Shown one piece after another: positions 49,081 through 57,397 of a stretch of DNA of 64,000 nt. How positions within the stretch are numbered: position 1 is the stretch's first letter; the number at the start of each line of letters is the position of its first letter. The stretch is from Chryseobacterium candidae. GTDB taxonomy: Bacteria; Bacteroidota; Bacteroidia; Flavobacteriales; Weeksellaceae. The notes beneath the pieces are model-generated. The model saw only the letters and a list, made by a program, of their open reading frames with translations. It was not told the origin of the DNA and searched no databases. The DNA lies in the NCBI RefSeq assembly GCF_004916905.1, contig NZ_SDLV01000016.1:1-64000 (forward strand), read 5' to 3'. The position numbers and the translations under genes are program-made.

Positions 49081-50226
49081 ATGAAGTTTTTTTTATCATT
49101 ATGTATGGTCTCATTTTTAACGTCCTTTTCATGGGCTCAGACTAAGTTACCTGTTCTGAAAGCAAATGGAACTAAAGCCGTTATTTATGAAAAAGACAAT
49201 GGCTTAAAAACAGATTGGAATATAGATCCTAAAATTAAACCGGATGTCTATACAGTATCCAAAATAGCCACTTCCAATAAAAGGGTTATCATAAAAACAG
49301 ATATAGATTCTCTTGCCGTAGACCTCAAAAAAGGAGAAAAAAAAGATATTATCATTCTTCTAAAAGATAAAGATTCCGCTTTGACAAGAATAGAATCTCT
49401 GCCGCCAAAAGACTTCAGTAACAGGTCTTTTAAAGATACGATGAAGCTTCATATCAATGAGCAGAATACCATATTCGTAAAAGCAGTACTCAATAAAACA
49501 GATACTCTTTTGCTCAACTTTGATACCGGTACAAGTGATCTTGTCCTTACCCAGGAAACACTTAAGAATAAAATCAAAAGTTCATTAAAATCAGGGACCA
49601 ATATTCTGCAGATTGGAAATAGAGAATATCAGGGATTTACCATTTATCCTGCACAGCTTACAGGCCATGGTACAGATGGTAGGTTCGGCTGGGATCTGTT
49701 TGATGGGATGATTGTAGAGTTAAATTATGACAAAGGTTTAATGGTGGTACATTCTCAGCTTCCATCTGATGTGAAATCTCAATATTCTTCGGTTCCGATA
49801 AAATATTTTAATAACGTCTTTCTGGTGCAGGTAGGCATCACGCAGGATAAGGTTAAAAACAAAGATTGGTACCTGTTTGATACAGGATATCAAAGAACGG
49901 CCATGCTGGACGGCCCTTTATTGAATGAACAGGGTTTTCCTGCCGATAAAATGACGGTCATTAAAAAAGTAATCATGAAAGGGGCTCAGGGTAATGAAAT
50001 TCCGGTGATGACCTCCAATCTTCAGTCTTTATCATTAGGAAAAACAAAACTAAAAAATATTCCTGTACAGCTATTATCTCAAAGCAGACCAGTAACGGGT
50101 ACCAGGATGAATATTTTAGGGAATGAAATACTAAAGAGATTCAACGTATTTTTAGATTTTCAAAAAAATGTCGTTTATATGAAGCCTAATCAATTGGTTA
50201 ATGTAACTTACATAGAAAGTAAATAA
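49081..50226 (+). CDS. Exported aspartic-protease-like protein with two D-T-G motifs
   Basis: 381 residues with a signal peptide (M-K-F-F-L-S-L-C-M-V ... F-S-W-A). After an N-terminal beta-rich domain (about 22-130) come two halves, each with a D-T-G motif on a hydrophobic strand: L-N-F-D-T-G-T-S-D at 146-153 and L-F-D-T-G-Y at 265-270, as in bilobed or tandem retropepsin-like aspartic proteases. Both catalytic Asp residues (148 and 267) are present. It ends the maturase operon, 18 bases after protein B, so it may remove the leader after export, but a transporter is not encoded here. The site of action should be periplasm or outside. Confidence 0.85.
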   Translation: MKFFLSLCMVSFLTSFSWAQTKLPVLKANGTKAVIYEKDNGLKTDWNIDPKIKPDVYTVSKIATSNKRVIIKTDIDSLAVDLKKGEKKDIIILLKDKDSALTRIESLPPKDFSNRSFKDTMKLHINEQNTIFVKAVLNKTDTLLLNFDTGTSDLVLTQETLKNKIKSSLKSGTNILQIGNREYQGFTIYPAQLTGHGTDGRFGWDLFDGMIVELNYDKGLMVVHSQLPSDVKSQYSSVPIKYFNNVFLVQVGITQDKVKNKDWYLFDTGYQRTAMLDGPLLNEQGFPADKMTVIKKVIMKGAQGNEIPVMTSNLQSLSLGKTKLKNIPVQLLSQSRPVTGTRMNILGNEILKRFNVFLDFQKNVVYMKPNQLVNVTYIESK

Positions 50227-50261
50227 ATTTTTTAGTCTGATATTTTTAATCCACTATAACC

Positions 50262-50300
50262 AAACAGTCTACAGGTTCATGCCCTGTAGACTGTTTATTC
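50262..50300. terminator. Bidirectional terminator, RiPP-like cluster / sterol desaturase
   Basis: AAACAGTCTACAGG and CCTGTAGACTGTTT pair fully around a 6-base loop, with AT-rich flanks on both sides. It closes the cluster and the convergent desaturase gene. Confidence 0.9.
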
Positions 50301-50301
50301 T

Positions 50302-51255
50302 TTAATTGGGAATGTTTTTTACCTTTTCTTTATATTCCTTCTGATACTGCTTTACCGTTTTCCCAGAGCCGTCATGCCTCCATCCCGGCGAATAAAAAAG
50401 ATATTTTATCCGGTCCTTAAAAGAAATTCCCGGCTGTCTGATATCTTTTCCGATTCTTCTCCATTCATAGAAAAGCATCGTAGCAGGATCTTTGGATTTT
50501 ATTTTTGGATATACACCATATTTCACAGGAACTTCAGGGTCTTCTTTTTCAAAAGTTCCAAAAATTTTGTCCCAGATAATAAGTCCCATTCCCATATTAC
50601 GATCCAGATATTTGATGTTACACGCATGATGTACCCTGTGGTGGGAAGGCGTAACCAGGATATATTCCAAAAATCCCATACTTTTAATCGATTGGGTATG
50701 AACAAAAGTGCCATAAATCTGTATAGAAGAATAAGCTACCAGAATATGCCACGGATGAAAGCCCATGAAAGCTAATGGAGAGAAAAACAGATATCTGTAC
50801 AATGGTTGAAAAACAGGGCTTCTGAATCCTGTGCTGATATTGAAATAATCAGAATTATGGTGTGTAATATGTACCGCCCAGAAAACCCTGGAATGATGAT
50901 CTACATAATGATGAACATAATACGCAAAGTCCTGAGCCAGAAATACCGCAATCCAATACCATATGCCTTCCTGCCAGTCAAAAAGACGGTGCTGGTAGAA
51001 AAACATCATCACGAATAAGGAAAAACCTTTCATAATGATATCCAATCCATAATTAAGCAGGGCGAAAAGAACGTTTGTTGCTACATCTTTAGTTTCATAT
51101 ATTTTCTCTTTATTAAAGTGGCTGTAGGCCATTTCCAGGAAAATTATAGCAGCAAACACCGGGATTGTCCAGGTGTAAACAACATCCGGTCCTTCAGTTT
51201 TGAACATATTGCTGAAATCCAACATTTTTTCTATAAAACTAAACATAAAAAGCAT
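50302..51255 (-). CDS. Sterol desaturase / fatty acid hydroxylase superfamily protein
   Basis: Integral-membrane di-iron enzyme of 317 residues that hydroxylates or desaturates a lipid. The histidine boxes are intact: H-H-Y-V-D-H-H and H-I-T-H-H-N near residues 115-135, and H-R-V-H-H near 205. About four membrane helices surround them. Bacteroidota rarely make sterols, so a fatty-acid, carotenoid or other lipid substrate is more likely. The exact start is uncertain (ATG 51255 or 51246). It sits alone on the minus strand between two parts of the starch locus. Confidence 0.88.
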   Translation of the reverse strand: MLFMFSFIEKMLDFSNMFKTEGPDVVYTWTIPVFAAIIFLEMAYSHFNKEKIYETKDVATNVLFALLNYGLDIIMKGFSLFVMMFFYQHRLFDWQEGIWYWIAVFLAQDFAYYVHHYVDHHSRVFWAVHITHHNSDYFNISTGFRSPVFQPLYRYLFFSPLAFMGFHPWHILVAYSSIQIYGTFVHTQSIKSMGFLEYILVTPSHHRVHHACNIKYLDRNMGMGLIIWDKIFGTFEKEDPEVPVKYGVYPKIKSKDPATMLFYEWRRIGKDIRQPGISFKDRIKYLFYSPGWRHDGSGKTVKQYQKEYKEKVKNIPN

Positions 51256-51378
51256 GGGAAATTAATTTTATGCATGAATTTTTTATGAAAAATTTAAGTA
51301 TTCATTGTAAAAAAAATACACTTTCTGTTGTGTTTTTGGATGCATATATAAAAATTTAATGCTAAATTGAACACTAAT

Positions 51379-53238
51379 ATGAAGACAATATATGCAGCAT
51401 TCGCCCTTTCGATAGCTTCCTTTGCTTCTTCCCAGAAAAATCTGGAAAGAGTAGAGCCGGCTTTCTGGTGGAAGGGAATGAAAAATCCTGAACTTCAGAT
51501 CCTTGTTTATGGAAAAGATGTAGCCAATCACGAGATTACGCTTTCAGATGGGATACAGATCAAAGACATCCGGAAAGTGGATAATCCTAACTATGTTTTT
51601 GTTACGGTGGATACCCGGGAAATAAACATTCCGAAGTTTATTATCAATATTAAAAAAGATAAAAAGAATCTTGGTTCATATACCTATGAGTTAAAACAAA
51701 GAAATCCCGGATCTGCCAATCGTGAGTCTTTTACTTCAAAAGACTTTATGTATCTGATCATGCCGGACCGATTTGCCAATGGTGATGAAAAGAACGATTC
51801 AAGACCGGAACTTACCGAAAAAGCAGATCGCACCCTTCCCAATGGCAGACATGGCGGAGATCTTCGGGGAATTATCAACAACCTTGATTATATCCAGAAT
51901 CTGGGAGCTACCGCTGTCTGGCTTACTCCTGTGAATGAAGACAACGAAAAAGTATATTCCTATCACGGCTATGCCCAGACTGATCTCTATAAAATAGACG
52001 GCCGCTATGGAACCAATGAAGATTATAAAACATTATCCCGGGAGCTGAATAAACGAAATATGAAGCTCGTGATGGATTATGTAACCAACCATTGGGGCGG
52101 GTCACACTGGATGATTAAAGATCTGCCTTCCAAAGACTGGATCCACTGGTTTGATGAAGGAGAAAAAGGATTTAAAAGGTCCAACTACAAAACGACAACA
52201 CAGTTTGATACCAATGCTTCTGATATAGATAAAAAATATGCACTGGATGGTTGGTTTGATACCACCATGCCTGATATTAACCAGAAAAATCCATTGGTTC
52301 TTAAATATCTGACCCAAAATGCAATCTGGTGGATCGAATATGCTGAGCTGGGAGGATTCCGCGTAGATACTTATCCATATAATGATAAAGAAGCCATGGC
52401 AAAATGGGCTAAAGCAATTACGGATGAATATCCGAAATTCAATATCGTAGGAGAAACATGGCTGTATACAGCAGCACAAATTGCAGCGTGGCAGAAAAAT
52501 TCGAAAATAGGGGCGATAGAAAATTATAATTCAAATTTACCGTCGGTAATGGATTTTATGCTCTTTGAAAATATGCCTAAAGCCCTTAGTGAAAAAGAAA
52601 GCTGGGATAAAGGGATGATTAGAATTTATGACTCTTTTACCAGCGATTTCCTGTATCCGGATATCAATAACCTGCTTGTTTTCTTTGAAAATCATGATAC
52701 CGAAAGATGGAATGAAATCTTTAACGCCAATCCGGAAGCTTACAAAATAGGACTTACTCTGATTTCCACAGTAAGAGGAATTCCACAGATTTATTACGGA
52801 TCAGAAATAGGAATGAGAGGTGATAAAAAGACGGGAGGCGATGCAGATATCCGCAGAGACTTTCCGGGAGGCTGGAAATCTGATACACAAAACGCTTTTA
52901 ATCCCTCCTCTCAGACCCCGGAGCAGAAAGAATTTTTCCGGTTTACCCAAAAACTACTGAACTGGAGAAAAGGCAAAGAGGTGATTCATAATGGAAAGAC
53001 TAAAAATTTCGTTCCTCAGGATGGGGTCTTTGTATATTTCAGATATAATGAAAAAGAAAGTGTAATGGTGGTGGTCAACAATAATGAAAAAGATCAGACG
53101 TTAGATTTGAAACGGTTTGCAGAATCACTTAACGGATTTACAAAAGGAAAAGAGATTATTTCAGACAAAGAAATTTCATTACAAAAAAGCATGAATATTC
53201 CTGCCAAAACTCCACTGATCATTGAACTAGAAAAATAA
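51379..53238 (+). CDS. GH13 alpha-amylase family enzyme (SusA/neopullulanase-like)
   Basis: Periplasmic hydrolase that cuts imported maltodextrins. I start it at ATG 51379; an in-frame TTG lies four codons upstream. 619 residues: signal peptide to about residue 18, an N-terminal domain of the cyclomaltodextrinase type (19-120), the TIM barrel with catalytic Asp330 (G-F-R-V-D), Glu359 (V-G-E-T) and Asp440 (E-N-H-D), and a C-terminal beta domain. The barrel start M-P-D-R-F-A-N-G-D and H-G-G-D-L-R-G are neopullulanase-like. It leads a three-gene unit with the SnoaL-like gene and the sugar permease. Confidence 0.94.
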   Translation: MKTIYAAFALSIASFASSQKNLERVEPAFWWKGMKNPELQILVYGKDVANHEITLSDGIQIKDIRKVDNPNYVFVTVDTREINIPKFIINIKKDKKNLGSYTYELKQRNPGSANRESFTSKDFMYLIMPDRFANGDEKNDSRPELTEKADRTLPNGRHGGDLRGIINNLDYIQNLGATAVWLTPVNEDNEKVYSYHGYAQTDLYKIDGRYGTNEDYKTLSRELNKRNMKLVMDYVTNHWGGSHWMIKDLPSKDWIHWFDEGEKGFKRSNYKTTTQFDTNASDIDKKYALDGWFDTTMPDINQKNPLVLKYLTQNAIWWIEYAELGGFRVDTYPYNDKEAMAKWAKAITDEYPKFNIVGETWLYTAAQIAAWQKNSKIGAIENYNSNLPSVMDFMLFENMPKALSEKESWDKGMIRIYDSFTSDFLYPDINNLLVFFENHDTERWNEIFNANPEAYKIGLTLISTVRGIPQIYYGSEIGMRGDKKTGGDADIRRDFPGGWKSDTQNAFNPSSQTPEQKEFFRFTQKLLNWRKGKEVIHNGKTKNFVPQDGVFVYFRYNEKESVMVVVNNNEKDQTLDLKRFAESLNGFTKGKEIISDKEISLQKSMNIPAKTPLIIELEK

Positions 53239-53247
53239 TAATACCCT

Positions 53248-53766
53248 ATGAATAAACTAACGACTGCTTATACATTAATCCTTTTTTTAATGGGTTTTTC
53301 TTTACTTACAGCACAATCGAAGACCGGATTTGAAAAAGAAAAATCGGAAATCACTACCATGCTTGATACCTTCAATGCTATGGCAGCAAAGGCCGATTAC
53401 ATTGCCTATTTTAATCTGTTTGCAGAGGAATCTACCTTTATTGGAACAGATGCTACTGAAATCTGGGATAAAAAAGCATTTATGGTATGGGCAAAACCTT
53501 ATTTCGATAAAAAGAAAACCTGGAATTTTAAAGCCCTTAAAAGAAATATTTATTTCAGTAAAGACGGAAAACTGGCCTGGTTTGATGAATTACTGGATAC
53601 CCAGATGAAAATTTGCAGAGGTTCGGGGGTAGTGGAAAAAATCAACGGAAGCTGGAAAGTAAAACAGTATGTTCTTTCCATGACTGTTCCCAATGAAGTG
53701 GTAGATAAAGTAGTTACAGAAAAAGCACCTATTGAAGATGCATTAATTAAAAAACTGAAATCATAA
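53248..53766 (+). CDS. Secreted SnoaL/NTF2-like protein
   Basis: 172 residues with a signal peptide (L-I-L-F-L-M-G-F-S-L-L-T-A). The cone-shaped SnoaL/NTF2 fold is suggested by the helix-strand pattern: A-M-A-A-K-A-D-Y-I-A-Y-F-N-L-F-A-E-E-S, F-I-G-T-D-A-T-E-I-W-D-K-K and V-V-E-K-I-N-G-S-W-K-V. These domains bind small ligands or protect proteins; no active site can be assigned. It lies 9 bases after the GH13 gene and its stop overlaps the permease start by one base, so it belongs to the starch unit. Confidence 0.8.
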   Translation: MNKLTTAYTLILFLMGFSLLTAQSKTGFEKEKSEITTMLDTFNAMAAKADYIAYFNLFAEESTFIGTDATEIWDKKAFMVWAKPYFDKKKTWNFKALKRNIYFSKDGKLAWFDELLDTQMKICRGSGVVEKINGSWKVKQYVLSMTVPNEVVDKVVTEKAPIEDALIKKLKS

Positions 53767-55184
53767 TGGCAATAATGATGGGGAAATATGATACAGGAGC
53801 AGTAGGAAAAAGAAAAAAACCGGACTTATCCATGCTCCAGATTATTAATATGAGCATGGGATTCCTGGGAATTCAGATGGCGTTCGGATTACAAAACGGA
53901 AATGCCAGCCGTATTCTGGGGAATTTAGGAGCAGACGTTCACGAGCTGTCCTGGTTCTGGTTGGTGGCTCCCATTACAGGCTTGATCGTTCAGCCTATTA
54001 TCGGTCATATGGGGGATAATACATGGAGTCCGTTGGGTAGAAGAAAGCCTTATTTCCTGATTGGAGCAGTCTTGTGTGCAATAGGGTTGGTTTTACTTCC
54101 TAATGCAGCTTCTGTTACTCAAATGTTTGCTGCCAATGCACTTTTGTTAGCCGTAATATTCCTCGCCATGATGGATGCTTCGGTCAATATCGCCATGGAG
54201 CCTTTCAGAGCTTTGGTGGGAGATATGCTCCCTAAACATCAGGGGACAATAGGGTTCTCGGTACAAACCATTCTGATTGGAATCGGGGCAGTACTGGGTT
54301 CATATTTGCCTGACTGGTTAACAAAACTGGGAATTTCAAACGAAGCACCAGCAGGATTTGTCGCCGATAATGTTATTTATTCTTTTTATATCGGGGCAGG
54401 ATTGCTTATTATATCAATTCTGTATACCATCATGACAACCAGAGAATATTCTCCACAGGAATTTGCTGATTTTGAAGATGGAAAAGAAGCGGATCAACAC
54501 AAATCCAAGTTTTCAGATATTTTTAAAGACTTTGCAGCAATACCTTTGCAGATGAAAAAGCTGGGAATTGTTCAGTTTTTCTCATGGTTTGCATTGTTTA
54601 CCATGTGGGTTTTCACAACCAGTGCTCTGGCCACCCATCATTTTGGACTTTCCCCGGAAGATACCCATTCCAAGGCATTCAATGATGCCGGAGACCTTAC
54701 CGGAAAGCTTTTCGGAATGTACAATCTCTGGGCAATTCCGTTTGCTTTTCTGCTGACACCTATTGCTAAACTGATCGGTAAAAAACAAACCCATGCTTTA
54801 GCCTTATTGTGTGGAGGTTTGGGATTGGTTTCAATGTATTTCATTAAAGATGTCAATAATTTATGGATCTCCATGATCGGATTAGGTTTTGCCTGGGCAA
54901 GTATTTTAGCAATGCCTTATGCAATGCTTATTGAGGTGATTCCACAAAGAAAAATGGGTGTTTATATGGGAATATTCAATTTCTTTATTGTGATTCCACA
55001 GATCATCAATGGTTTGTTCGGAGGTCCCATCGTAAGCGGGATTTTCGGAAAGCAGGCGATGGATTATGTGGTTGTAGGAGGTGTCTGCATGCTGATTGGA
55101 GCTGTAGTAACCATGATTTTTGTAAAATCTGAAGATGAAACTCCAAAAGAAATCGAAGAAGAAATCAAGCAGGTACACTTTTAA
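53766..55184 (+). CDS. SLC45-type MFS sugar permease (maltose/maltodextrin)
   Basis: Inner-membrane sugar/proton symporter of 472 residues and 12 helices. The SLC45-like (GPH-related) signatures are present: L-S-W-F-W-L-V-A-P-I-T-G-L-I-V-Q-P near residue 60 and G-D-N-T-W-S-P-L-G-R-R-K-P-Y, as in sucrose/maltose permeases. Translationally coupled to the SnoaL-like gene (TAATG overlap) and following GH13, it is likely the maltose or glucose/maltotriose importer of the locus. No obvious terminator follows at once; a hairpin lies 200 bases on. Confidence 0.9.
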   Translation: MAIMMGKYDTGAVGKRKKPDLSMLQIINMSMGFLGIQMAFGLQNGNASRILGNLGADVHELSWFWLVAPITGLIVQPIIGHMGDNTWSPLGRRKPYFLIGAVLCAIGLVLLPNAASVTQMFAANALLLAVIFLAMMDASVNIAMEPFRALVGDMLPKHQGTIGFSVQTILIGIGAVLGSYLPDWLTKLGISNEAPAGFVADNVIYSFYIGAGLLIISILYTIMTTREYSPQEFADFEDGKEADQHKSKFSDIFKDFAAIPLQMKKLGIVQFFSWFALFTMWVFTTSALATHHFGLSPEDTHSKAFNDAGDLTGKLFGMYNLWAIPFAFLLTPIAKLIGKKQTHALALLCGGLGLVSMYFIKDVNNLWISMIGLGFAWASILAMPYAMLIEVIPQRKMGVYMGIFNFFIVIPQIINGLFGGPIVSGIFGKQAMDYVVVGGVCMLIGAVVTMIFVKSEDETPKEIEEEIKQVHF

Positions 55185-55743
55185 AAAATAAATAGTTGTA
55201 CTGACCTATTCGTTTTAGTCATAATAGTTTCGATAGTCCCTGCCTGACATCGCTTAAAATTTAGGTTGGTATTCGGGTTGTCACCCTGAGCCTGTCGAAG
55301 GGTTATCACTAAGAAAACCTTCGTTAATCATTAATCTTGAGTATTAGGAATAAGTTAACTGGTTTAAACAAGTATCAATAGGAGCGGGCTTTAGCCCGCT
55401 TTTCTTTTAAACATTCATCAATTGGCTTTAGCCAAAACTTAAAATCTATCCTTCGTATACTTATTATTTTTTTTGATCCAAGATTGCAATAATCTCCCAC
55501 AGATTTTTACAGATAACACGTATGCTTGCACTTGTTTAATCATTGGAAGAAAAAATATCCCATATAAAATTTTATCCCACATAAAATCTTTGTGCCTTAA
55601 AAACATATTGAAAATAAAAAAATCGCGTCTTTGCGTAATCCAACCTATAAAATGATCCTCACTTTCTGAGCTCTCTCAACCTTTTTAATTTCTCCAAATT
55701 TCCTTTCTTAACCTACATCAACTTTTTAAACATCCGCATACCG
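55185..55743. other. Repeat-rich gap after the starch locus
   Basis: More than 500 bases without a gene. It carries several small palindromic repeats, including the hairpin ACCCTGAGCCTGTCGAAGGGT (55282-55302) and AGCGGGCTTTAGCCCGCT followed by TTTCTTTT (55383-55408), which could act as the terminator of the GH13-permease unit. The right half is AT-rich. These motifs are of the dispersed intergenic type common in this group. Confidence 0.6.
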
Positions 55744-55751
55744 TACATTTG
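55744..55751 (+). promoter_or_regulatory. Promoter -7 box TACATTTG for the pirin gene
   Basis: A full TAnnTTTG match 20 bases before the pirin start. The -33 position reads TTTT rather than TTTG. Confidence 0.55.
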
Positions 55752-55771
55752 TAATATAAATAATCACAGAA

Positions 55772-56500
55772 ATGAAAACAGTATATCATAAAGCAGATTC
55801 AAGAGGCCATGCCAACCACGGATGGTTAAATTCTTACCATACATTCAGTTTTGCCAACTATCAAAACAGAGACAGAACGAACTTTGGTGTTTTAAGAGTA
55901 TTGAACGATGACACCGTTTCTCAGGGAATGGGCTTCGGAACACACCCGCACAGGGATATGGAAATTATTTCAATCCCTTTGGAAGGAGATCTGGAGCATA
56001 AAGATTCAATGGGAACTACAGCGGTGATCAGAAAAGGAGAAATCCAGGTGATGAGTGCGGGAACCGGTGTACAGCACAGCGAATACAATAAAAATAAAGA
56101 TGAAGAAGTAAAATTCCTTCAGATCTGGGTTTTCCCAAGAGAATTGGATGTTGAACCTCGATACGATCAGAAAAGCATTAAAGAAGGTGAAAAGATCAAC
56201 GGCTTCCAGCAGATCTTATCTCCCAATAAAAATGATGACGGAGTTTGGATTCATCAGGATGCATGGTTCAACTTAGCAAATTTTACAAAAGGAAATGGTA
56301 AAAATTATATGCTCAACAAAAAAGGAAACGGGGTTTATGCATTCGTTTTAAAAGGAAGTGCCAAAATAGGAGACCGTATTCTGAACGAAAGAGACGGATT
56401 AGGAATCTGGGATACCCAGAGTTTTAATATCGAAGCCGTGGAAGACACCGAAATATTATTAATGGAAGTCCCAATGGAGCTGCCGTCTTATCTTAAATAA
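55772..56500 (+). CDS. Pirin family protein (YhhW-like cupin)
   Basis: Cytoplasmic bicupin of 242 residues. Metal-binding His residues are in F-G-T-H-P-H-R-D-M-E near 58-64, with V-Q-H-S-E-Y and Glu nearby, as in YhhW, which has quercetinase activity. Other pirins act as redox sensors or transcription cofactors. The second cupin half is less conserved, as usual. Gene order pirin, then FMN reductase (37 bases) suggests a joint oxidative-stress or xenobiotic role, which is an inference. Confidence 0.93.
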   Translation: MKTVYHKADSRGHANHGWLNSYHTFSFANYQNRDRTNFGVLRVLNDDTVSQGMGFGTHPHRDMEIISIPLEGDLEHKDSMGTTAVIRKGEIQVMSAGTGVQHSEYNKNKDEEVKFLQIWVFPRELDVEPRYDQKSIKEGEKINGFQQILSPNKNDDGVWIHQDAWFNLANFTKGNGKNYMLNKKGNGVYAFVLKGSAKIGDRILNERDGLGIWDTQSFNIEAVEDTEILLMEVPMELPSYLK

Positions 56501-56537
56501 AAAACTAAATTTGTAACCTTAAAAATAAGCCTCATAT

Positions 56538-57089
56538 ATGAAAATTTTAGCCATAGCAGGAAGTAATTCAGAAGTTTCAATAAACAAACAGTTGGTAGCC
56601 TATGCATCAACATTATTTGAAAATGCAGAAGTAGAAGTAATTGATTTAAATCCTTTTGAAATGCCAATCTATAAACACGAAAGAGAATTAGCAGGTGGTG
56701 TTCCACAGGAAGCTCATGATTTCGCAGCAAAAATTGACGGTGCTGATGTATTACTGGTTTCTTTGGGAGAGCACAACGGAACGTATTCTACAGCATTCAA
56801 AAATGTGTTCGATTGGGTATCCAGAATCAAAGACAGAACTGTCTGGAACGAAGTACCTATGCTATTGATGTCTACATCTCCCGGAGGTAGAGGCGGAGCA
56901 GGAGTTTTGGAGGCAGCGTCAAAGCGTTTTCCTTTCCATGGAGGAAATGTGGTAGAGACTTTTTCTCTTCCTTTCTTTAATGATAACTTTGATAAAGCAG
57001 CTCAGAAAATTTCTAATGAAGAGAAAGACAGCGAGTTAAAAGAAAAAATTAAGAAGATTGCAGCCATTGAAACAATCCTTGAAAAATAG
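56538..57089 (+). CDS. NADPH-dependent FMN reductase family protein
   Basis: Flavodoxin-fold oxidoreductase of 183 residues. The phosphate-binding loop A-G-S-N-S-E-V-S-I-N lies at the N-terminus, followed by L-N-P-F-E-M-P near 37 and a flavin-site loop L-L-M-S-T-S-P-G-G-R-G-G near residue 112. It reduces FMN, quinones or azo compounds using NAD(P)H; the substrate is not clear. It follows pirin closely. Confidence 0.92.
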   Translation: MKILAIAGSNSEVSINKQLVAYASTLFENAEVEVIDLNPFEMPIYKHERELAGGVPQEAHDFAAKIDGADVLLVSLGEHNGTYSTAFKNVFDWVSRIKDRTVWNEVPMLLMSTSPGGRGGAGVLEAASKRFPFHGGNVVETFSLPFFNDNFDKAAQKISNEEKDSELKEKIKKIAAIETILEK

Positions 57090-57091
57090 AA

Positions 57092-57122
57092 TTTGAATAT
57101 TCGTTTAAAATTACTATTTTTG
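57092..57122 (+). promoter_or_regulatory. Consensus promoter before a short leader unit
   Basis: TTTG (57092-57095), exactly 19 bases, then TATTTTTG (57115-57122). Transcription should begin near 57128, just before a 24-codon micro-ORF and a strong terminator upstream of purM. Confidence 0.85.
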
Positions 57123-57136
57123 CAAAAAGAAAAGAG

Positions 57137-57211
57137 ATGAAAATTCAGACCTCCTATAAACAATGTTTTTCTCATAAAGGGAAAGTTGTGGACTCTGAAA
57201 TTCTGAGATAA
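57137..57211 (+). CDS. 24-codon micro-ORF upstream of purM
   Basis: A small reading frame starts about 10 bases after the inferred transcription start, with an A/G-rich ribosome site (AAAAGAG), and ends 6 bases before a strong terminator. The peptide, M-K-I-Q-T-S-Y-K-Q-C-F-S-H-K-G-K-V-V-D-S then E-I-L-R, is basic with no run of one amino acid, so it does not look like a classical amino-acid attenuator. It may be a leader peptide, a small protein, or chance within an sRNA or riboswitch. Confidence 0.4.
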   Translation: MKIQTSYKQCFSHKGKVVDSEILR

Positions 57212-57217
57212 AATAAC

Positions 57218-57250
57218 GGCCGATAATCTGAAAAGATTGTCGGCTTTTTT
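57218..57250 (+). terminator. Strong terminator between the micro-ORF and purM
   Basis: GCCGATAATCT pairs with AGATTGTCGGC (11 pairs, one G-T) around a GAAA tetraloop, followed by TTTTTTG. It lies 148 bases before the purM start. Confidence 0.93.
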
Positions 57251-57289
57251 GTTTTCTAAAATCGAGTATAAAAGTAATTATTAAAATAA

Positions 57290-57388
57290 AATGTACCAAT
57301 ATACTAATGTACCAATTTACCAATTCTCCGGTTTCCAAAGTGAAGCTATTGTTACATTGCTAAACTGATATATTGTTACATTATTAAA
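57290..57388. repeat. Purine-operon spacer repeat, copy A
   Basis: Contains the shared blocks AATGTACCAAT...TTACCAATT and ATTGTTACATTGCTAAACTG, ATATTGTTACATTATTAA. Homologous copies lie before purN and purH. Confidence 0.8.
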
Positions 57389-57397
57389 TTATTAGAC

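Noticed and set aside
57191..57211. TPP riboswitch suggested by CTGAGA before purM
   Set aside because: Only this short string matches; the second conserved TPP arm is missing and the genes are not thiamine genes.
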